Positions 59,403 through 64,000 of a stretch of DNA of 64,000 bases are shown in pieces. The stretch is from Effrenium voratum (taxonomy: Eukaryota > Sar > Dinophyceae > Suessiales > Symbiodiniaceae). A program made the position numbers and the translations under genes. Numbering within the stretch: the first letter of the stretch is position 1; the number at the start of each line of letters is the position of its first letter. The notes under the pieces were generated by a model that was not told the origin of the DNA, ran no database searches, and saw only the letters and a program-made list of their open reading frames with translations. The stretch spans positions 62,001 to 126,000 of the forward strand of contig CAUJNA010000510.1 in NCBI GenBank assembly GCA_963377175.1, in the 5' to 3' direction.

Positions 59403-59473
59403 AAAAAAATATATAATATTTAAATATAATTAATAAATATTATGGATTAAGAAGAAGGAAATTTTTTGATGAA

Positions 59474-60307
59474 ATGCTGAAAGAAGCGATGCCACACAGA
59501 TTGAAAATTGAAATCATCCCCGAAAGACGGGCATTTGACACATCAATTAACGATATAGATTTTGACGATTTTGACCTTTCAAAATACGACAGGAGACTAC
59601 GGTTGAATGCTAGGGTTCAAACTGATACACAAGTTTTATTACATGAATTAACGCTAGAAATGTTTGATGAAATACCGCCAACATCACAGATGTATGAAAA
59701 CAATGAGGCAGATACACAAACAACGCGATATGTAGCAAAGGAGTTAGATGATGAAAAATTCAGTGATGTAATTACAGGCAAGAGTGAGGAAAATAAAAAG
59801 TCAGAAGATGAACTAGAAGGTGTAAAAGATAATGATTTAAAACAGTCAGACGAAAAGCAGGAAGATTTACAAAGTCTTCATTTAACATCATCATCGTCAG
59901 CATCAACCGAGAAAGAGGAAAAGAAGAAAGAGGAAAGTCGAGAAATCAAGTCATTAAGAAACTTATTCTTAGGTGGAGAAGATAAGAATGTGTTTGAATT
60001 ATTCCAACGAGGTAAGAAATCATCCACTCCATCAGAACAATCGCGAGAACAAGAAGAAGAACAACCGAGGGCATTTTTCTGGTCAAGACGACAGGTTGAA
60101 GCAAGAAGTAGAAGCCACTCACCAGAAGAAAGAGCAAGAGGTAATCAAATGAACAGAAGACAATTAGAAACAAGAAGCAGGAGCAACTCACCCCAAGAAA
60201 TAGCACGAGGTAGTGAATGGACGAGGGAACAAATGGAAACAAGAAGTAGGAGCAGAAGCCCAGAAAGCACAAATACAAAAAGTAGTCGAGACAAGAAGAA
60301 AAAATAG
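59474..60307 (+). CDS. Acidic protein with C-terminal SR-type repeats
   Basis: Open 277 codons from ATG 59,474. The original start was probably ATG 59,442: the frame from 59,446 already encodes a plausible LRRRKFFDEMLKEA, and a one-base loss near 59,448 separates it from that ATG. The middle is acidic (SEENKKSEDELEGVKDND). The end has three 23-25-residue repeats around RRQVEARSRSHSPEERARG, RRQLETRSRSNSPQEIARG and REQMETRSRSRSPE, then KKKK. The RSRS-SPE motifs resemble substrates of SR-protein kinases, suggesting an RNA- or chromatin-binding protein controlled by host phosphorylation. That role is inference. Confidence 0.6.
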   Translation: MLKEAMPHRLKIEIIPERRAFDTSINDIDFDDFDLSKYDRRLRLNARVQTDTQVLLHELTLEMFDEIPPTSQMYENNEADTQTTRYVAKELDDEKFSDVITGKSEENKKSEDELEGVKDNDLKQSDEKQEDLQSLHLTSSSSASTEKEEKKKEESREIKSLRNLFLGGEDKNVFELFQRGKKSSTPSEQSREQEEEQPRAFFWSRRQVEARSRSHSPEERARGNQMNRRQLETRSRSNSPQEIARGSEWTREQMETRSRSRSPESTNTKSSRDKKKK

Positions 60308-60320
60308 AATTACTTAAAGA
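60308..60320 (+). promoter_or_regulatory. Early-promoter-like motif before zinc-finger gene
   Basis: AATTACTTAAAGA, one base off the shared core ACTACTTAAAGA, followed by GAAAA as in the other copies and by TAATATAG. It is 23 nt before the ATG at 60,344. It lacks the upstream GGCAACCCCT part. Confidence 0.55.
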
Positions 60321-60343
60321 GAAAACGTGATAATATAGTAAAA

Positions 60344-60655
60344 ATGACAGGAATTTTCATTAATGGCAATAGAAAACAGAGAATAACGAATGACGAATTT
60401 AATGTAAGGGTTGAACTTATGAAAGCGGAAAACGACTTAGTCTTACAGAGAATGAGCGAGAAGGTTAGCGAGAGCGACGACCAACTACTGAGATGGAAAG
60501 ACGACCAGAAGACCTACTACCAGAACTACTTCAACAAAAACCTAAAACAGCCTTACACCTGCGAGGACTGCGGAAGGACGATATCAAGCAAGTCCAACCT
60601 ATCCAAACACAAGAAAAGCAATGTATGCAATAAAAACAAAAACATCCCTTTATGA
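60344..60655 (+). CDS. C2H-type zinc-finger protein
   Basis: Intact 103-codon gene. The N-terminal two-thirds is charged helix (VRVELMKAENDLVLQRMSE); the end carries YTCEDCGRTISSKSNLSKH then NVC, a classical C-x2-C...H finger with a Cys as last ligand. It is likely a DNA-binding regulator. It shares the early motif with the polymerase gene next to it, which fits early expression. The G and C content of the second half is higher than its neighbours. Confidence 0.7.
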   Translation: MTGIFINGNRKQRITNDEFNVRVELMKAENDLVLQRMSEKVSESDDQLLRWKDDQKTYYQNYFNKNLKQPYTCEDCGRTISSKSNLSKHKKSNVCNKNKNIPL

Positions 60656-60665
60656 AAGGATAAAT

Positions 60666-60701
60666 CATTAATCTTATTAAAACTCATTAATAAGATTAAT
60701 G
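60666..60701. terminator. 15-bp hairpin after zinc-finger gene
   Basis: CATTAATCTTATTAA (60,666-60,680), a 6-base loop, then the exact reverse complement (60,687-60,701). It lies 10 bases after the zinc-finger stop and before the polymerase promoter, the right place for transcript termination, as hairpins do in mimivirus-type genomes. Role inferred. Confidence 0.55.
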
Positions 60702-60737
60702 CGTTGAGTTTTAACCCGGAGCCCAGTTTCTCTAACA

Positions 60738-60766
60738 GGCAACCCCTACCCAAAACTACTTAAAGA
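60738..60766 (+). promoter_or_regulatory. Early-promoter-like motif before DNA polymerase
   Basis: GGCAACCCCTACCC followed by AAAACTACTTAAAGA, 34 nt before the ATG at 60,801, with a TATTATATATAATATAGAG stretch between. The full motif recurs on the minus strand at 46,623-46,650 and the core at 47,454-47,468. Confidence 0.7.
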
Positions 60767-60800
60767 AATATTTATTATATATAATATAGAGTATAGATAT

Positions 60801-63800
60801 ATGGTGTCAGTGTCAGAAGAAAAAATCATAGATTCCATTATAAAAAGTCATCAAGGTGAACTAGTACAAAAAGAAGGGAAACAAACACAAAAACTCAAAA
60901 TAGGAGGTAAGAGCTACAGATACAGTAAGAACAAACCCACTTCGAAGGTGTTGAATATCAGACTAAAGGAAATGGCGAGAAGCGATGGTTATAGAAAACA
61001 TAATCTTCTAATGATGAAAGGGGCTAGCTTCATCAAACTCACACGAAGAAGACCCTTACAGGATTATGTCAAACGTTTCAAATCCAAAATCACAGATGAA
61101 CAGCAAGCCTTCAAAGGCTACGCCAACACATATTCGGTCAGTGATATAAGATTGAAAGGAATGAAAGGCTTATCATACTTAAAATACCAGAAGCAACGAA
61201 TGGTAGAATTCCTGAACAGAAACCCGAATATGAAAATCATTGTTGAAGTGGATTTGACGTTAAAGAACACTGACAACGAAGAGATACGACGAAGGCTGAG
61301 TTCCGTTCAATGTGGTTTTTATGAGATATACAAAAAAGACCATCCCTGTGATATGTATCATTCTAAAAAGTATGTTAATGATAGTTTCATCAAGTGGGAC
61401 AATATAAACTTTCCTGTAGGCAATGATGAGATTGAACAATTTGAAGAACAGAATAAACACATATCGGTCAATGTTTATTACATTAATCCTAATACCAATA
61501 GTAAAACAATTTTAGTGCACAAAGAAGCAACAACCCCCAAGCACAGCAAAAGATTGCTTTAATAAAGTTGACTGGAGAAAATGCCAACTCGCACTATGTT
61601 TACATCAAGAACTATAACAAGCTGATGGGAAGCCAAACCAACAAAACAAATAGGAAAAAACATCATTGTAGGACGTGCTCGCACGGTTTCAAGTCAGAAG
61701 AGTTATTAAAACAACACGAAGAACAGGGTTATCTAGCGGTTGAAGGACAACAAATAGAAATGCCAGAGATAGGAGCTACCATTGAATTTAAGAACCATTT
61801 TAAGAAACTGAAAGCACCTTATGTAATATATGCCGACTTTGAATGTTTAACAATGCCCATTGATGTTAAAAACAAATCGACAAAAGCAACAACAACATCA
61901 TATCAAAATCATCGTTCTTGTGGTTTTATGATTAATGTAGTCAATGCCATCACTGGAAGCAATGAGCCCTATTTATACAGAAGCGAAGATTGTATAGATA
62001 AGTTCGTTGAGAAAACGAATGAAGTCAGAGATGATGTAATAAAGAAAATGAAGGAAGTGAAAGAGATAATCATGACTGAGGACGATAAAACAGATTTTGA
62101 CACTGCTACTAAGTGTTTCGTTTGTGGAAAGGGCTTTCAAGAAGGAGATAAGAAGGTTCGTGACCATTGCCATTTTATTGGTAAATATAGAGGTTGTGCT
62201 CATAATGATTGCAATCTTGCTTTTAGTATGAGATATTATAAAATACCAGTCTTTCTTCACAACCTGAAAAACTATGACGCTCACTTAATCATCAATAAGG
62301 CACACGAACTGAGCAAGAATGCTAAAATCGATTACATCGCACAGAACAGCGAGAAGTTCATAACCTTTGGTTTTAAAAACCTTTGTTTCAAGGACATTTT
62401 TAGCTTCTTATCGTCTTCGTTGGATAAGTTGGTAAAGTTGAGTAAGTATGAAGATGATAAAAGGCATGAGAACTGGAAGAATAATTTTAGATACAATGAT
62501 AGAAATCCATATGTTAAAACCGATGAAGATTTGGATTTGTTGACTGATAAGGGGATTTATCCTTATGACTATTTTGATCGTTTTGATAGATTTACTGAAA
62601 GAAACTTACCATCAAAAGAAGCGTTCTACAGTAAATTAAGTGAGGAACATGTCAACGACAAAGATTATGAAAGGGCACAAAAGGTTTGGAAGCACTTCGG
62701 TATTAAAACATTAGGACAATATCACGATTTGTATTTGAGAACCGATGTTTTATTATTGACTGATGTTTTTGAAAATTTTAGAGACTTATGTATGGAATAC
62801 TACGGTTTGGACCCCGCTCATTCTTATACGCTTCCTAACTTCGCTTGGGAAGCTATGTTGTTGAAAACTGGTGTTGAAATTGAGCAGTTGCACGATAAAA
62901 AAATGTATGAGATGGTTGAACAGGGAATGAGAGGAGGTATGTGTCAGGTCAGTTATAAACTGGCTGAGGCAAATAATAAGTATATGGATGAAGCCTTTGA
63001 TGAAAGTAAACCGTCAAGTTATATCAATTACTTAGATGCTAACAATCTGTATGGTCTGGCAATGTCTCAAAAATTGCCTTTAAAGAACATCAAGTGGGCA
63101 AAGAAAACACCTAACATTGAAAAGTGGGATGAAAAAGATGAGTACGGTTTCATCCTTGAAGTGGATTTGGAATATCCAGAAACACTATACGACTACCATT
63201 CGGACTATCCACTAGCACCTGAAATCATGAATGTCAATGCTAACATGCTTTCAGACTCTCAAAAGGAAATCTTCAAAATCTACTATGGAAACAAAGAACC
63301 GAAGGACGAGAAAACCAGCAAGTTAATATTAAATTTGAAAGATAAAGAAAAATATGTTGTTCATATCAAGACTTTACAGTATTATCTAAAAATGGGTATG
63401 AAACTCACCAAGGTTCATAGGATAATAAAATTTCAACAGAGGGCTTGGTTGAAACCGTGGATTGACTTCAACACTGGCAAAAGGAAAGAAGCGAAGAGCG
63501 ATTTTGAGAAAGACCTGTTCAAATTAATGAATAACGCGGTGTATGGAAAAACTATGGAAGACAAAAGAAAACATATGGATTTTGAATTAGTAGATAATGA
63601 TGTTAGGTATGAAAAATGTGTGAATAATCCAACATTCAAAAATAGATTTATTATTAATGAACATCTGGTAGGAGTGGAGAAAACTATTGCTAAACTGAAA
63701 TTGGATAAACCCATATTCTTCGGAATGACAATATTGGATTTGAGTAAATTACATATGTATGAGTTTTACTATGGTGTGTTGAAAAAGAAATACAACGAAA

Positions 63801-64000
63801 ATATCAAATTGATATATACAGATACTGACAGTTATGTAATTCAAACCTTCACGGATGATGTCTACAAGGATTTTCAATGTATCAAGTAACATATGGATTT
63901 TAGTGATTATCCTGTTGAACATCCATGCCATGACACAACAAGTAAGAAGGCCTTAGGAATGTAAAAAGATGAATGCTCTTCAAAGATAATTACAAAGTTT
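60801..64000 (+). pseudogene. Protein-primed family B DNA polymerase, broken, runs off window
   Basis: The replicative polymerase of the element. The N-terminal domain (60,801-61,562) ends in a frame change in an A-run near 61,548-61,552. The second frame, from 61,553 on, carries a C2H2-like finger (HCRTCSHGFKSEELLKQH), exonuclease motifs YADFECL, HNLKNYDAHLI and YHDLYLRTDVLLLTDVFE, and an HNH-like zinc insert (CFVCGKGF...VRDHCHFIGKYRGCAHNDC) typical of Polinton polymerases. The palm motifs are YLDANNLYGLAMS, NNAVYGKTMED and YTDTDS. TAA codons follow in the same frame at 63,887 and 63,962, yet coding-type sequence (HMDFSDYPVEHPCHDTTSKK) continues to the window edge. All catalytic motifs that are covered look normal, so the breaks are recent. 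The C-terminal thumb lies outside. Confidence 0.9.

Larger units (their letters stand above)
44200..64000. mobile_element. Polinton/Maverick-like viral element, decaying, right end outside window
   Basis: From about 44,200-44,230 the DNA changes from GC-rich repeat-laden host sequence to strongly AT-rich, gene-dense sequence. Within about 20 kb lie a protein-primed DNA polymerase B, a retroviral-type integrase, an FtsK/HerA-type packaging ATPase, a penton protein and the C-terminal part of a double-jelly-roll capsid protein, which together define Polinton-type elements. Accessory genes include a GIY-YIG nuclease, a lipase-like hydrolase, a fibre with S74 domain and several small zinc proteins. 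No maturation protease was found in the window; it may lie to the right or be lost. No terminal inverted repeat or target-site duplication can be shown because only the left end is present. Most core genes are broken, so this copy is not intact. Confidence 0.9.

Noticed and set aside
44200..64000. Alternative genetic code (TAA as amino acid) in the element
   Set aside because: Several intact genes end cleanly in TAA, one break is TGA, and real frameshifts and deletions are present, so decay is the simpler explanation; kept only as a point to test.
44200..64000. Element as a piece of a giant virus or a virophage
   Set aside because: The combination of protein-primed polymerase with HNH-like insert, retroviral-type integrase, FtsK/HerA-type ATPase and penton in under 20 kb fits Polinton-type elements best; no giant-virus core genes such as large RNA polymerase subunits are seen.

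Overview
The window joins two very different DNAs. Positions 1 to about 44,200 are GC-rich eukaryotic nuclear DNA with short exons, long introns and many micro- and minisatellites. From about 44,200 to the right edge the DNA is extremely AT-rich and compact, with genes on both strands separated by tens of bases. The right part carries the hallmark set of a Polinton/Maverick-type element (Polintoviricetes-like dsDNA virus): protein-primed family B DNA polymerase, retroviral-type integrase, FtsK/HerA-type packaging ATPase, a fragment of a double-jelly-roll major capsid protein and a penton (minor capsid) protein.

Host part. The style (GC-rich, intron-rich, abundant simple repeats, and a repeated ORF family near 30-33 kb that I associate with Symbiodiniaceae) suggests a dinoflagellate alga, but this is inference and no rRNA or spliced-leader gene is present to prove it. 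Recognisable genes, all on the + strand and split into exons, are: a membrane-anchored ricin-type lectin fused to a purple-acid-phosphatase-like metallophosphatase (about 5.1-12.8 kb); a Ser/Thr protein kinase whose conserved subdomains can be followed from glycine loop to subdomain IX (26.6-29.7 kb), with EF-hand-like exons further on (35.6-35.8 kb), probably a CDPK-type kinase; and several charged coiled-coil exon groups (2.3-4.8, 15.4-18.5, 42.3-43.1 kb). Repeats include about 75 copies of a TCTGG pentamer, a 1-kb CA-rich tract inside the kinase gene, a four-copy 660-bp tandem block flanked by 320-365-bp direct repeats, and several 60-70-bp minisatellites.

Element part. From left to right: a C-depleted, AT-rich gene-free arm (44.2-45.3 kb); a 12 x 10-bp repeat that switches orientation in the middle (45,361-45,480); a block of interlocked inverted repeats (45.5-45.8 kb); two broken accessory genes on the minus strand; the integrase; small zinc-binding genes; the packaging ATPase; then a minus-strand virion block with a small N-myristoylation-type protein, a large fibre ending in a peptidase S74 chaperone domain, the C-terminal part of the major capsid protein, a zinc protein and a lipase-like hydrolase; then a plus-strand block with penton, GIY-YIG nuclease, zinc and acidic proteins, an SR-repeat protein, a C2H-type finger and the DNA polymerase, which runs off the window.

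The element is decaying. The integrase, fibre, capsid fragment, hydrolase, penton, GIY-YIG gene, polymerase and several accessory genes all carry frameshifts, in-frame stops or deletions; the packaging ATPase and some small genes stay open. Four genes (two accessory genes, the zinc-finger gene and the polymerase) share an upstream motif (core ACTACTTAAAGA) 23-34 nt before the ATG, while many others start directly after a TATATTAT-like run, which suggests two transcription classes. The abrupt compositional change near 44.2 kb is either the left end of an integrated element or a chimeric assembly join; the sequence alone cannot decide.
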